A stretch of DNA of 64,000 nt from Balanoglossus misakiensis (lineage: Eukaryota > Hemichordata). The notes beneath the pieces were generated by a model. It worked only from the letters and a program-made list of their open reading frames with translations. It did no database searches and was not told where the DNA came from. The translations under genes and the position numbers were made by a program. This document shows positions 10,737-40,266 of this stretch, piece by piece. The stretch spans positions 2,418,001 to 2,482,000 of the forward strand of contig CM082576.2 of assembly GCA_040954595.2 (NCBI GenBank). The letters are read 5' to 3'. Each line of letters begins with the position of its first letter. The stretch's first letter is position 1.

Positions 10737-13700
10737 AACCGTACGGTACAGATCAACGCGGCTGCCTTGGATTGTCGACTTGGAACAGATTGCGGCCTGA
10801 CTTTGAATGTGAATATGGAAATGGTCGCCCAAAATTGCAAGGATCACTGCATGGCAGGCTTTAGTCACAAGGTCTAATCATCCGTTACGATCGCCTAGCG
10901 TTAAAGATGGGTTGTCTCACGAAGTGTCATGGTCAGTTGGGAGTCACCAACTACGTTTCCATTTCTACCGCAGATGAAGCCCAGAAGGGGTGGACTTTAT
11001 GGGAAACTAAACTCCGTTCTACATCAAACCAATTTGATCCTGTCAACTTCTTGGTCTATGAAAAAACAACAGTTTTCATCGACGAATCAAGTTTCTGCAT
11101 GACTCTATGAGTTATAATGTTTGGCTATTTTCATGATGAATTTCTTCATCTTTCTAGTCGTAAACCTTTTTGAACTATCAAATGTTTGGAGCCAGACAGA
11201 GCTCGAGGATCTCATTGCAAATGTTACACGTCCCAGTGAAGTACAGCGATGTTAGTTTTGATATTGTCTGTCGTAAATTATCGGAAGAGTCTGTTCCACT
11301 CGAGCTCGAAGCAAGCAGGATTTTATTGTAGATGGCAACGGGTACATTTTAATATAATTACATGGATTGTGTTATTAACTTCTCCAGGAAATACGAGTAA
11401 TGGAAAGCCTTTCATGGGTAATTCGGCGGAAGGCACAAAAACGCTGATGAAACGCTAATGTGTAGTCGTTTTATACATAGAAGGGCAGGCGTTCTGGGAA
11501 ATTGAAAGAGGTTTGACTGCTAATTGAATCAACTTCAATGACTGCATGTGCATGCGCAAATTGTAGTTCCCCATGTGCCATTCGAGAACAGCTCGCCCTT
11601 TTTGTGAGTGAGGTTCCCGAAAGAATTTGGTAAGTGCACCGTCGTGATGAGGTCACTACAAACACATTTTTGACGCAGATATTGACCATTTGTATGATAA
11701 TGACGGTACTAAACACCAGACATATCTCTCTACCGTAACTTGCTTCTGGGGTGAATGTATGCTTTTCAGCTAATATATCAAGCGTGTTAATTTTGGTTTA
11801 TTACTTTGTACGCTTGGATTGTACGCACCTTTGTAAGACACTGTTGCTAATTTTTAAAGTTTTCTACTACATGTACTTTATACATGATGTTTTGAAGTTT
11901 TTATTTATATTAAATGAACAATTGCAGTGCATGCAGTGGTACACTCTGTGCGACCTTTTAGTGTTTGTCTATCAATTCCTTTAACCTAAAATTTCGATTT
12001 CATAAGTAAAAGGTCGCACAAGTTACTTTACTGGGTTCTATAAATTATTCATCAAATGATATATGAACTGACATTTTAAGGAAACGTTATGTGTTTAATG
12101 ATTGCAAATCATAAAGATTTATGACCTTCATTAATATTGATTCGATATTTTCGTGAAAATTTGCATCTGTGTATTTCCAACTTAGTTCCTAACTTTCGGA
12201 CTCGATAGAAATAGTAAGGGCAGAGTAATATTTTTCCCTGGTACAATTTATAGTACTTAATTGTAAAATCTACATTGTAATTTTCTATCTCTTGACCATA
12301 TCAGAGTCGTCTTCGCTGGAAGAAAACACTCATTGTTTTTTTTTCCTTTCTACAGCTGTACTTATTCTCTATTGTCCTTTGACACCTGTTGGAGGAGACG
12401 AAGCAAGCATATGCATCTCAGCTGGTGGTTTTATTACCGTCTTTTCGGAATGTTTTAACACCTTGCTGTCTTTTGTTGCAATAAATCTCTTTTGTGTAAA
12501 TTTAACTAGCAACCGATATGTTATTTACACTATGATGATAGACAGTCGAACCAGATTAATTTATTTTAGAAGCATTAACCAATTTGCATATTCATGTGCC
12601 GCGACGTCTATGATGTGTTGCGTTTTACCCATACCCGAGGCCTTATGGGTTATTTTAGCTGAAAAAGACAAGCCGTTGCAGGGTTTTTTTTCAAATTCTG
12701 TGCACGATTATTCCGTCTAGTGCATGACAAAACATGTCGCCTAAGCGCGAGGATGAATTCATTGCAGTTTAAATAATTCCATCACAGGAATAACAAACAT
12801 AACGTTTCGATGCCTTTCGTAAAATCTGACCAGAATACGCGTCTTATTTAGTTACATCTCTGGCCTCGAGTCATCACAGGGTGGAATGCATCACGTAGAA
12901 GCTATTGATTTACCGTGTTTATTTTGATCATTAGATCATAGCGTTTTGGTCGCTGGTTTGAAAGGCATCAATTGAGATCTAGAGGATGACCGTTGTAGCA
13001 AATCAGTGATCGATCATAAACATTACAATCAGCGAGTTTTAATCACCTGTTCTATGCTGTTGTTTTATTACAGCACCAAACCTTTGACTAACCTCAATTT
13101 AAAAATGCTTGAGATCAAAGAATGAACACGTGATGAAAACAAGAATATGATATCATAACGATGTCGTTCTCTTGCACGATATGTAAAATTCAACTGTTGT
13201 AGATATTCGGACACTAGTCAATAAATGGTGACCATAGTAACAGGACAGGAAAACACAAAGGGGTTACTTGCAGATGCCCTAAAATACCTCGTAATTTCGA
13301 TTTGTTGACAAGTCAATATTAAACTGATAAAAGTTATTAATCAGAATACGTACGCTGAATATAAACGTGAAATCTGATCTTCAAAAGATAAAGAAGAGTA
13401 TTAATTGCCAATTAAAAGTCAATTATCGCGGATAATTAAAATGTGTGGTAATTAAAGAGTGGATAATTAAAGTACGGACAAGGAAGATAACTATAGGGTT
13501 TGTGTCACTATTTAAAAGTGTCTAATTACCGGCTATAAATTTGAGGTAATGTTGTGAAATCAACTATGGCTCGGATTACTGTTGACATAATCTTGTGTGA
13601 AATTCGACGCACCGAAACCTATAGGATCGAAAGTTACTAAGTACATGTAACATTGAATAACTGTGCACATAGTGTCTTTTAAAGACAGCGTAATGAAACA

Positions 13701-15407
13701 TAAACACACACATACTTCACAAATGATTTTCTTTCCATTGCTAGCACTGGCAGGAAATTTAATATCCTTTTTGTTGATGTGTTCATATTGACTTGCATAC
13801 ATTTCTATCTCATAACGGTATTCCAAATAATTAATTTATCAAGCTATTTTCTCAATACTGACATCACTAGGGTCTTGCCATGACACACAGCACCTTTTTT
13901 CAGTTGCTGCCCAACTGTAACTTCTGTACAGTCCCTAAACGCGCCGTCAAAATGAATCAGTCGATGCACAGACCACATCATTCACACTAAAACAGAAACC
14001 GTTTCAATGGACCTAATAATCACGAAGATCTCGTCACTAGGGGACTCAGCATATAGCGTGTGCATCAATTTTATTGACAGCTTAATTGAACATGTTGCTG
14101 AAATTATCCATCTTAAAAGAAAAATCGTAAGTATTCATTGTTACGCGACAGCCTTTATCACTCCATGGACATTCGTCTCCTTCACCTACTGGGAATGCAG
14201 AAATTATGGGTAAAGACATGCCATGTTTCCATCATATTCACGTCGGCGCAGCAGCCTGTACGCCTCAGGCCAGGGATCGATTTAAACGAAATAACTGATA
14301 TATTTGCCGTAGAGGGCTTTGTACTACTGAAAACGCAATGACACCTGTATGCATTTTTAAAAGTATTTTTAAGCAAAGATACGCTAAAAACATACAATTA
14401 TGATTGTTCTTTAAAATGATAAAAAGGTTTGGTTCCTGGATAACAATTTCCCAAATGAAACCAAGGAATTTTTGAAGAAGAAATAAACGAGAAAAAAATT
14501 GGCAGCCAGCTTGTTGAATATTTATCACATGGAAGGAATACATGTGACAAGAGGGCAGATTGCTAAAAGATGATTGATTGCCAATTAAAATGTCTGTATT
14601 CTTGTGTCTGTTACACATGACTGAGCTATGCATATCCAAGTACATGTGCTGCAATATGTACTTTCATGCTGCTGTGTGTTATAATTTTGTGTTGGGTGGT
14701 TTTTCCTGGAGTGTCAACAAAATACACTTATGCAGTAGACGAGAAGCTCCAGAATTGGCAAATTGTGAATCTGAATTGATATGTAACATGCCAGATGCCA
14801 TATGGAAGGAAATCACAAAACATTTGCAAGTCAAATGTAGTCTCGTTTCTTCCTTCCCGGATATCATAACACTAGGTATGTACATACCCTGTTTTCATAT
14901 TGTATAGTTTTGCTTCCCACTACTTTTTGAAAGTGAGAACACCATAAGCCCTGTACATGTATGTAGTCTAGTGTTAAAATTCACGTAAAATGTGGCATTC
15001 ACACATGACAATACTGTCAAATTCTCAGGATCAAAGAAGAATATTTACATCACATCATGTGAATACAAAATGTAATATATTTATCACAGCACTCCTACAT
15101 GCAATACTCAAGAAAAGTGTTCTAAAAACATGTACCTATAGATACGAATGAGGGCTGTACCACAGACCAGCAACAACAGGGGTGTATAGGCTGGAAGAAA
15201 GGGGAGGAACTGCATACTTGCTACCCATTCTCCCTACAGTTACAATTCTACAAATCTATAATTCTACAGTTACAAGAACACTACGGTAAACCTTATTGTT
15301 GTACTCCTAGTATTTTCCTTTGTAAATGTGACGGCTATCTGAGATTCACAGGTTTGATGTGCACATACTCTCCAAGCATCCTCCATTTCCAAATGAGAGT
15401 GTCATTC
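10737..15407. other. Intergenic region between K2P 2 and DNPH1
   Basis: About 4.7 kb of A/T-rich DNA between convergent genes (K2P 2 on plus, DNPH1 on minus), holding both 3' UTRs. Around 13411-13480 several TAATTA/AATTAAA motifs are clustered. The longest open frame (12292-12720) begins at TTG rather than ATG and resembles no family. I see no gene here. Confidence 0.5.
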
Positions 15408-15517
15408 TCACACAGATGACATGAATTTCTTCAGAATGTCGGGCACCTGAGACTCTTCATAGTCCATGACAAGCAAGTTGGCACCATTGTGAATCCCCCT
15501 GATCATGCAAGATAGCT
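15408..15517 (-). CDS. DNPH1: DNPH1 terminal exon 4a (distal, diverged copy)
   Basis: A second exon homologous to 4b lies 206 bp further downstream. Its acceptor CCCTTAG (15519-15518) is phase-compatible with exon 3. It encodes K-LSCMIRGIHNG, then LVMDYEESQVPDILKKFMSSV and a stop. About 20 of 34 residues are identical to 4b, the interface Ser and the YEE.QVPDIL segment are kept, and the frame is intact. This suggests a selected alternative last exon rather than debris. No clear AATAAA was found close behind it. Confidence 0.85.
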
Positions 15518-16926
15518 CTAAGGGAAACAAAGATGTGTTATGGTTAAGTGGCAGATACATGTATACCCTTGTCAATCACACATGATTAAAATGGTAGAAG
15601 AATCACACACAGTGTTAGAGAAAGCTCTAGTAAAGCAGTCTGAAGTGAGAGGCAATAGCTGAAAAACCTGACAATAAAAAAATGTGAAGCCATTCTTTTA
15701 TACTTTTGTTTTGGTCTTTATTCTTATGAAAAATACTCCTTTAATATATCTGGAACTTGTCCCTCTTCATAATTTTTCACAATCCATGAGCTGCCATTAT
15801 CAATGCCCCTAATCATAGCAGATAGACCTGAATCAAAATCAAGAGAATGGAATCCTATTTGTTATGGACGTACGACTTTTGCATATTTACCGGTAAGATC
15901 CATTGGCCTTTTTTATCAGTTCTGTAATACTCTGAAACTTAAGCTGTGTATTTTGGGCAAACACATGAACCTACCACTTATGATTGAAACTTACTCATTT
16001 CAGGAGACGGCCGGAAGAGACACAAGATTTTCTTGTTCATAGCAACAGCTCTACCAATCTCATAGCCAACACCAAGAGATGGCTGGGTAACCTCGGCAAC
16101 AACAACTTTCAAAAGATGACAACAAAATTGAATTCAGTGGAACTGAAACCTTGATGGATTAAACACACCTGACTTATTCTATTACAGCCTTCGTGAGAAA
16201 GACAGCAGTATTAGTTTTATTACTTTGTTCCTAAATTTACTCTCTGTTTGTTGTAAACATTAATTGGTGGCATCATCCCACAGACTAAAACAACAGCTGT
16301 AAGGGGAGCACTTCTCATCTAAACTCTACTCTCTCCATCTCCACGCTCTAAAAGCAGACATGCACTGCGAACCAAAACAAGACAGTTGAAGACTTACAAT
16401 CAGACTTTTGCAACCAATCTACATCCCGGTCATGGATGAACTTCTCATCCTTTTCCCAATCTGTTGAGAAATCATGACACCAACGTTATCACACATACAG
16501 AGATCATTGTTACATAAAACAGAAATTCCTCCGGTGTTATCTTGTTTTCTCTTTCTGGCAAAAGAAAGTTTTTCAACTCGGATCAACCATCTTGAAGTTC
16601 CGAAAAAAGTGGATGCCACATTTTGCAAAATTGCTGCCTATTTCCTGGTTGAAATGTTGTTGTTTTTTCTTCATGAAAGAATGTCCCACTGTGCCAGGAA
16701 TCTCCCTCTATTGGGGTTTCTGGTGGGTGTACCCGAAAGCTTGCTAAATGGCACAGACAGGTGAGTATATTCAGAAAACTGACTCCTGACCTGTGTGCTC
16801 GCTGTAACCAACGTGCTCAGTGAGCACTGTACCATAGCTCTGTAGTTGTTTGATGATACGGGCATAGAGTTCAGCATCCTGACGTCCACCTCGTATACTT
16901 CCACAGAAATAGATATTTCGATCCAT
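15408..16926 (-). CDS. DNPH1: 2'-deoxynucleoside 5'-phosphate N-hydrolase 1 (RCL)
   Basis: Exons on the minus strand are 16926-16791, 16460-16398, 16105-15995 and then either 15827-15724 (4b) or 15517-15408 (4a). All junctions are phase 1 with GT-AG ends. The product is 137 aa with 4b or 139 aa with 4a. The enzyme cleaves the N-glycosidic bond of deoxynucleoside monophosphates and sanitises modified nucleotides. The N-terminus reads YFCGSIRGGRQD, followed by FIHDRDVDWLQ and then AEVTQPSLGVGYEIGRA, all close to human DNPH1. By family comparison Y6, D58 and E82 match the catalytic Tyr/Asp/Glu, and S76 matches a phosphate-binding Ser. The chain lacks the extra human N-terminal and C-terminal tails. 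The gene is divergent from SEC23. Its unusual feature is a duplicated last exon. Confidence 0.95.
15717..15722 (-). terminator. Poly(A) signal behind DNPH1 exon 4b
   Basis: AATAAA on the minus strand, starting 1 nt after the exon 4b stop codon. It lies between the two terminal exons, so its use would decide which C-terminus is made. Confidence 0.6.
15724..15827 (-). CDS. DNPH1: DNPH1 terminal exon 4b (proximal copy)
   Basis: The acceptor ...TTCAG at 15830-15828 joins in frame to the exon 3 donor at 15994. It encodes S-LSAMIRGIDNG, then WIVKNYEEGQVPDILKEYFS and a stop. This matches the human C-terminal segment LSAMIRG...YEEGEV. AATAAA follows the stop after 1 nt (15722-15717 on the minus strand). 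Family knowledge places the Ser of LSAM (S106 here) at the phosphate site of the neighbouring subunit. This is probably the major end of the protein. Confidence 0.92.
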
Positions 16927-17046
16927 TCTTTCCCCGTACAAACAGCTAGAGAAGAGGACAGGAACAAAGAAATTTGGGGGTTTTGTGGTATTTTGACTAG
17001 TACTTATTTTGTCATAAATCTATTGTAATATTTATAACGCTTTCGA

Positions 17047-17831
17047 GTCGTTTCGGCACCGCGGAGTTTCGGCCCCAGTCACTTCGGCACCCAATTTTCA
17101 CGACCCCAGTCTGTACGGCCCCGACACCCCAGTCGTTTCGGTACTTATCGGTAGCCTTAAGTAAAATTGAATAAAACGTATGTATTTTTCCTGAGACTGT
17201 TAATGTTATAAAAGTAATAGTGGTAACCCTAGCAAAAGTAAAATTCAAGCAGACGGGACTAAGAAAATGCAAATTCATAGCAGCGATTAACACAATCTAT
17301 GGCGTGTTTTATCGGTCATTATGCAAATACATCTGTATAGCTCCACAAAGCAGGTCGCGCCGACAAAGCACTGAGTCGTGCCACACTATATGCCATTCTA
17401 CCCGGTTGCAATGCTGTTTAGTTTTCTCACTTTAAGTTAAACTTGTATTCGTATGGAAGAAATAAAAATTTCGTATAACATATTGCTTTAAATGTACGTG
17501 CTGTAACCTAGGCCACAAACTTGGCACGCGTCGGGACTATAATTTATGCACGCAGAACCATTAGATGATGTTTACCTATTTCATTAGCTACATTAAAATG
17601 ATACTGTACAGGAAGCGAGAACTAATTCAACTTGTTACTTATCTGAAAGACTGTGGCGCCTGATGATACCCTTTTAATACGGGTATATACCCGGGGGACC
17701 TAGAGCCAAGTTTAGTTGGGCCATTACAGATAAGTACCGAAACGACTGGGGTGTCGGGGCCGAACAGACCGGGGTCGTGAAAATTGGGTGCCGAAGTGAC
17801 TGGGGCCGAAACTCCGCGGTGCCGAAACGAC
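17047..17831. mobile_element. Foldback/MITE-like element with 103-bp inverted arms
   Basis: Left arm 17047-17149 and right arm 17729-17831 are reverse complements with about two mismatches, each 103 bp long. The outer ends read GTCGTTTCGGCACCGCGG and its complement. Within each arm a motif of the form CAGTC-N-TTCGGCACC is repeated several times. The 579-bp centre has no transposase-like frame. No clear target-site duplication is visible at the ends. It is probably a non-autonomous DNA element. Confidence 0.85.
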
Positions 17832-18086
17832 CTGTTACCTTTATAACCGTCTAGTCGGTGTCAATGACAGTCTGAGTCCCCACTGAATCAAACCATATTC
17901 TTGTGCAAAAGTGTTTATACGAGAACTCTGCAGGAGGACCATTGCAGTTTTGCATTTCAATCCAGTGTGCAACTATCAATGTTTGGTTGACCTTTGCTTA
18001 CCTTGCTTTGAGTGCGCGTGTGATTTCTAAAATGATTAACCACAGTCACTCCACCCAGGTTCACGAGTGTCAGTGCACTCACCACT

Positions 18087-18092
18087 CACGTG
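18087..18092. promoter_or_regulatory. E-box CACGTG upstream of SEC23
   Basis: A palindromic CACGTG about 150 bp upstream of the putative first-exon donor at 18245. It could bind bHLH-Zip factors. This is motif evidence only. Confidence 0.3.
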
Positions 18093-18148
18093 TGTATACA
18101 TGGGGAAACGGAAACAGTTTTTGCACGGAATTGTGGGAGGGAGTTCCC

Positions 18149-18159
18149 TTACGTGGCAG
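18149..18159 (+). promoter_or_regulatory. ACGTGGCA motif (UPRE/CRE-like) near the SEC23 start
   Basis: TTACGTGGCAG contains the ACGTG core shared by XBP1 and CREB3-family sites. SEC23 genes in vertebrates respond to CREB3L2 and ER-stress bZIP factors, so the position is suggestive. A weak YY1-like CGCCATTGTT follows at about 18161. Confidence 0.3.
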
Positions 18160-18244
18160 TCGCCATTGTTAATTTCCGGTTTCTCTAGTGGTGACCGGCG
18201 AATAGTAATCAAAGAGATTTTTTGGAGTATTCGCGGTAATCGAC
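18160..18244 (+). other. SEC23: Probable non-coding first exon of SEC23 (3' end)
   Basis: A strong donor (CGAC|GTAAGT at 18245) is followed 549 bp later by a good acceptor (TTGCAG, 18788-18793) just before the SEC23 ATG. This pattern fits a 5'-UTR exon. The transcription start is not visible, so the left limit is nominal. Confidence 0.45.
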
Positions 18245-18716
18245 GTAAGTATTCTATTGATTTTGTATGGGGTTGTGTTTGAATATACCCCACGACATCA
18301 GATTGATCACCGGTTCCGATCCGGTATTTTTTGGAGACTTAAAATTGAAAATATTTGGCGATGCGGTTCCATGTGTGTATTGCAAGCGATATGCTGTCCT
18401 CTGCTACGTAACTTTCTGTGTGTTGGTCTTGAAATGACACGTCAGTGTTAGCCGCTTGCCACGATTACAGGTGTGACAGAAGGAGTATGAAGGAAGACTT
18501 ATAAAAAGATCATTATTGACTTGTTTGGTGTACTGTAAACCAACATGTACCTCAAACATATGCAGTTCCGCATGTCTGATGAGTAAACAGCTGATTCGTG
18601 ACGGAAGCCTCCAGCAGTTGTGTTCACGCTGTTCATTATAGTAATACACAAGTCAACCGACGCTTGCTTGACAAAATTACCTTTCCAAAAACAGAAGATC
18701 GGGGCACAAAAAGTAG

Positions 18717-36306
<17,590 letters not shown>

Positions 36307-36308
36307 AA

Positions 36309-36314
36309 AATAAA
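36309..36314 (+). terminator. Candidate SEC23 poly(A) signal (stop-proximal)
   Basis: AATAAA only 2 nt after the stop codon, probably too close to be the main signal. Later candidates are ATTAAA at 36611-36616 and AATAAA at 37073-37078. Confidence 0.3.
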
Positions 36315-37072
36315 ACGACCTAACATGAGTAAATGCTCAGAAACAAATTGCTGCAAGATACCATAAAACGAATATTCTCTGTTTTTCAGAAAAAAAATGT
36401 ACCGCTTTAAATCATCTTGAATTGATTTTATTTTCTGTTATTTTTTTTTAAAGTGAGTTTCATTGAAAGAATTGCACAAAATTGTGAGGAACTGATAGTC
36501 GTCGTGAGTAGATTTTTTTTTTCTGAGAAATTCGAAAATATCTGAACAGGTAGAACAATTTTTGCAAATTGCCAACTTTCAGTTATTGTTTACAATTGTT
36601 GGTTTTCTCTATTAAACATTGAACAACACAACAATAGGCATTTGTGAACTTTACACTTTGTTTCAAAAGGACATGCAGGTGTTTCCATGGCAACCCCTGC
36701 CAGTCCCCACTCTCATGAAGTTTACACAAAGCAACATACCTCTTTTCAGTAATACTATTAATTTATCGCAAACGTTAAAAATATAACATTCAGTTCAGTA
36801 TATAAGTACATCCTGGATGTAATCGTAGGTTTAAACATAGGTATACTTTTCAGACATTTCATTGATATAAACCCTGTCTAAGATATTTCTCTATAATCAG
36901 GAACTTTTGAGATCAAAGCTGCTTTTCGCCATCCTGGAAGAGTGATCTCCTATTGCTATGAGAAAAAATAATTTAAAATGCTCAGTGTCTGTTATAGCTC
37001 ACAGAAATGTTGCAGTGATAATTTTGTCCTAGTTAATGTACCCATCACCACTTACAAGACTACCAGTTTTCA

Positions 37073-37078
37073 AATAAA
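37073..37078 (+). terminator. Candidate SEC23 poly(A) signal (distal)
   Basis: AATAAA about 770 nt after the stop, followed by T-rich and GT-rich DNA. It would give a 3' UTR of ordinary length. Confidence 0.4.
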
Positions 37079-40000
37079 CTGTAAATACAAACAATATATC
37101 CGCGCTGATTTGTCTTTTTTGCAGAGTGTCTTTCATCATGAATAGGCATTCAAATGACTCAACCATTTCAGTAATTTGTAGCTGTCCAGCAGTGGATGGT
37201 TGATCCATGATATCAGAGGGACATAGTATTTCTATGAAGTATTTTCACTATTAAATTAAGCCACTTTTCCTTGACCATGTTATCTATGGTACCCCTTGTA
37301 TCAACATGACAAGAAGCCTGTGTACCAAGCAAAGTCAACAGATGGCGCCAACAGAAATTGGGAAGCATTCCTATCATTTTCTGAATATACAAACGCCTCT
37401 GTCAGAAGAATTTATAATTGGTTTTGTTGCAAAGATATGGTTTGAGCATTTTTATGATGTAACATCAGCTGATGTGTCTTGACAGGTTCAGACTATAGCA
37501 TTCTTGTTATAAATTCTGAATTTGCTCAAAGAATCAACAATCAGATCAATACCAAGTCGTGCACATAGTACATGTACACTGATGGCATCTACGGGTCTGC
37601 CACTTGACTGTACACTGCTGCCCCCTTGCAGGGAACAGAGCCAGTGTAGGGGTTATATAGCTACCCCCAGCTTGTCTAGCCCAGTTTGAAGCACCTTGGG
37701 TTTACGATCAGTCAGAAGAAACACAAGGTAGACAACAAGGGCACTTTCTTCGGAGTCTAATAGCACCTCTGCCACCTGAGGGCGTCCTCTTCTGCTTTTC
37801 GAATACACTACAGCACTTAGGCACATGTATGGAAGTTCAAAAAAAAAAAAACAACCTTGTGTATAGAAAACTAAACAGACTGCTCCTAGTTTCTCAAAAC
37901 TAGTTGTTCAAATGCTGGACTTCAGAATGCAACCTAGTGATGGATTGACATGACTAAATTCTCTACACAGATGTAGCAGATTTCACAGGAGAGAATAACA
38001 AAATCACAATCAAACACAATAGGTTTGTGAGATATCAGTTTATTATGAAATGCATATTTATTAATATAATGCTGAGTAAAACTACGCTCATGCCAATTCA
38101 TCTAAATTACAACGCTTTGCCTGAAAAACCAGCAAAACCTCCCTTCACTTCAGCATCTTTTTAAAAAAAAAAAAGGTTCTTGCAGTATTATACAGTTTTA
38201 AATTGAGAGTAAAATGTGTAGCCATTAAACACAATGGTTATGGCAGAAAATTACAGGGATAACAATGAAGTCGGAGCTTACCTATGGGGTAAAATTGATC
38301 AACTTAGTAGGAAGAAAATGCTAAGATCAGTAATCACTTGATAATCAGAAGAAAAGACACTGTCCTGCCCCTGAACCAAGTAGGCATTTTATGGGATGAG
38401 TTCTTTTGAGATAAAAACATGTATTATATTATCAGGTCCACAGCACAGATATTTTTGCGATGTCCCATTTGTCTCCATGACATGACAGTGTGCAATTTCC
38501 CGGCATATTTTAAAACAATACCATCAGCCAAATATGTGCTGAAATTTTATTTAAAATTAGAAGAGCTGTTAAATCTAAAATTTGACCTTAATTGAGATAC
38601 ATTCTAGCTTAGATATTTTTTCACAACAAAAGTTGCCTGCATTGTTTTTAACGATATTACTACCCCTTCATAAGATTTTATTTAAAGGATAAAATTAAAC
38701 ATATGCTGTTCAATTTAAGTACGTAAAGTTAACCCACTTTGTGTTTTACCCCAGTGGAACTGGGCTAAACCCTTTCAGGGTCAGGTATTAGATGAGTGTG
38801 GTTGATGAGGTGGAAGGGTATAGTTTCACGATAGCCTGGTGGCTGTGCATTGGCTTCTTTGGCCCTCTGGAGGCCGGGAAATAACAACAGCCAACGGCAA
38901 AGGCCACTGCGCAGCTGCTGGGCTACAATAAATGCAGCCAAGTTTCACGATGACATCGATCAAACAACTGCACACGCAGAGACAAGCATAACTTGTTCTC
39001 AGGCTGATTTTCTTCAAAGCAAAGTTTCCTCTGCGTCATTCTTTCTGTTCTTGTAAGATCTGTACGAACACCACTTTGGTGAGCTGACTTTCTCAAGTTC
39101 CAGTGGATAATGTGTCATTATTAAATAGTAACTGCAGGTCTCTTATTGAAAATACTGCAAAATGCATTTAAAATATAAATATGCTGACATCAGTGTAAGT
39201 GGTTTATCCCCATTTTCATTAAATGTTCTTTCCTGCAGAGGTCATTAACAACCAAGTTTGTCATACACAAAACAATACCCCCCTTCCTAACCATTATTAA
39301 AAACAATGCCAAGGTCAGCCATTCAATTCAGACTAAAAATGAAAGGAAACATCCATCTTCTCAATGATGTCTGCAATAGAAGTGTGCAGTGACTGTGCAC
39401 ACATCAACAAATCTGAATCATAGATTTGCTAGTTACTTCTTGGGATAAAAAAACATCCGGGATGTTAATTTCAGCCTTCAAGATGCAAAAAAGCTTTCAT
39501 ACTGGCATTGGATGTACACATGGATAAGAAATTCATAATTTGTCCATATCTACCATCTCGTTTTTTATGCTATCCCAGATACTGAAGTCCGTAATGACTT
39601 CAACTTTGAATAAGTATGCACCATTTTGAAAATAATGTGGTATACAGAATATCTAAAATTGATTTTCTTTCTGATTGACACCGAATTGTGACATCAAACT
39701 ATTATTTGGATCAAGCTATGTGTTTCTGCCTGTGATACACCAACTAAGAAATGTGGTTTCTTGTATTGCACAATTCAAGGACTGTCTGGTAGTTCTGTGG
39801 ACAAGGTGGCTTGGCGTTTTCAGTTTCATAATGGGCAGGCTTTTAGATAAAAAAACTGTTACGAGTTAAAAACTATACCTGTGAAATACATTGCATTAAA
39901 AGGAAATTTTAAAAAGGCACTATTTTGCTGATCTTGTGATGTGATGCCAATACACCCACATTGCAACTTAACTGTGCAAAATCTGAAATAAATTTCAAGT

Positions 40001-40260
40001 CACCAAAACGTAACTCCCTTTCTGTAGTTGTCCTCATGAGGGCGCTGTACCATTCCAGACACAGCCCAATTCAAAATCGGACACGTCAAACACCCATTAG
40101 TAAACAATCATTTACAGGCCATAAGCCAAGTTTTCTAAGGCCTGAAGAACTTCAGAATTTCCTTTCTATGGAAAACTAATCAAGATGAGTAATTCTGAAG
40201 GACTGCCAAATCAAAGGCCTGGCAGAAAGCATGAAATGTTAGGCGAGTTATTTATCTTGT

Positions 40261-40266
40261 TTTATT
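40261..40266 (-). terminator. Candidate kindlin poly(A) signal
   Basis: AATAAA on the minus strand about 970 nt downstream of the kindlin stop. I noticed no nearer canonical hexamer. Confidence 0.35.

Larger units (their letters stand above)
16927..18244. other. Divergent promoter region of DNPH1 and SEC23
   Basis: About 1.3 kb separates the DNPH1 start (minus) from the presumed 5' exon of SEC23 (plus). The centre is occupied by a foldback element (17047-17831). The SEC23-proximal part carries an E-box and an ACGTGGCA core. DNPH1 may start transcription between its ATG and the element; no 5' exon was identified. Confidence 0.5.

Noticed and set aside
12292-12720. A 142-codon plus-strand open frame with hydrophobic stretches
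   Set aside because: It begins at TTG rather than ATG, lies in A/T-rich intergenic DNA, and shows no family motif or splice context. Chance is the simplest explanation.
15803-16042. Plus-strand open frame over the DNPH1 exons
   Set aside because: It is the shadow of minus-strand exons 4b and 3, whose translation matches DNPH1 closely.
17012-17293. Open frames crossing the foldback element arms
   Set aside because: The frames come from repeated C/G-rich motifs in the inverted arms and do not resemble a transposase.
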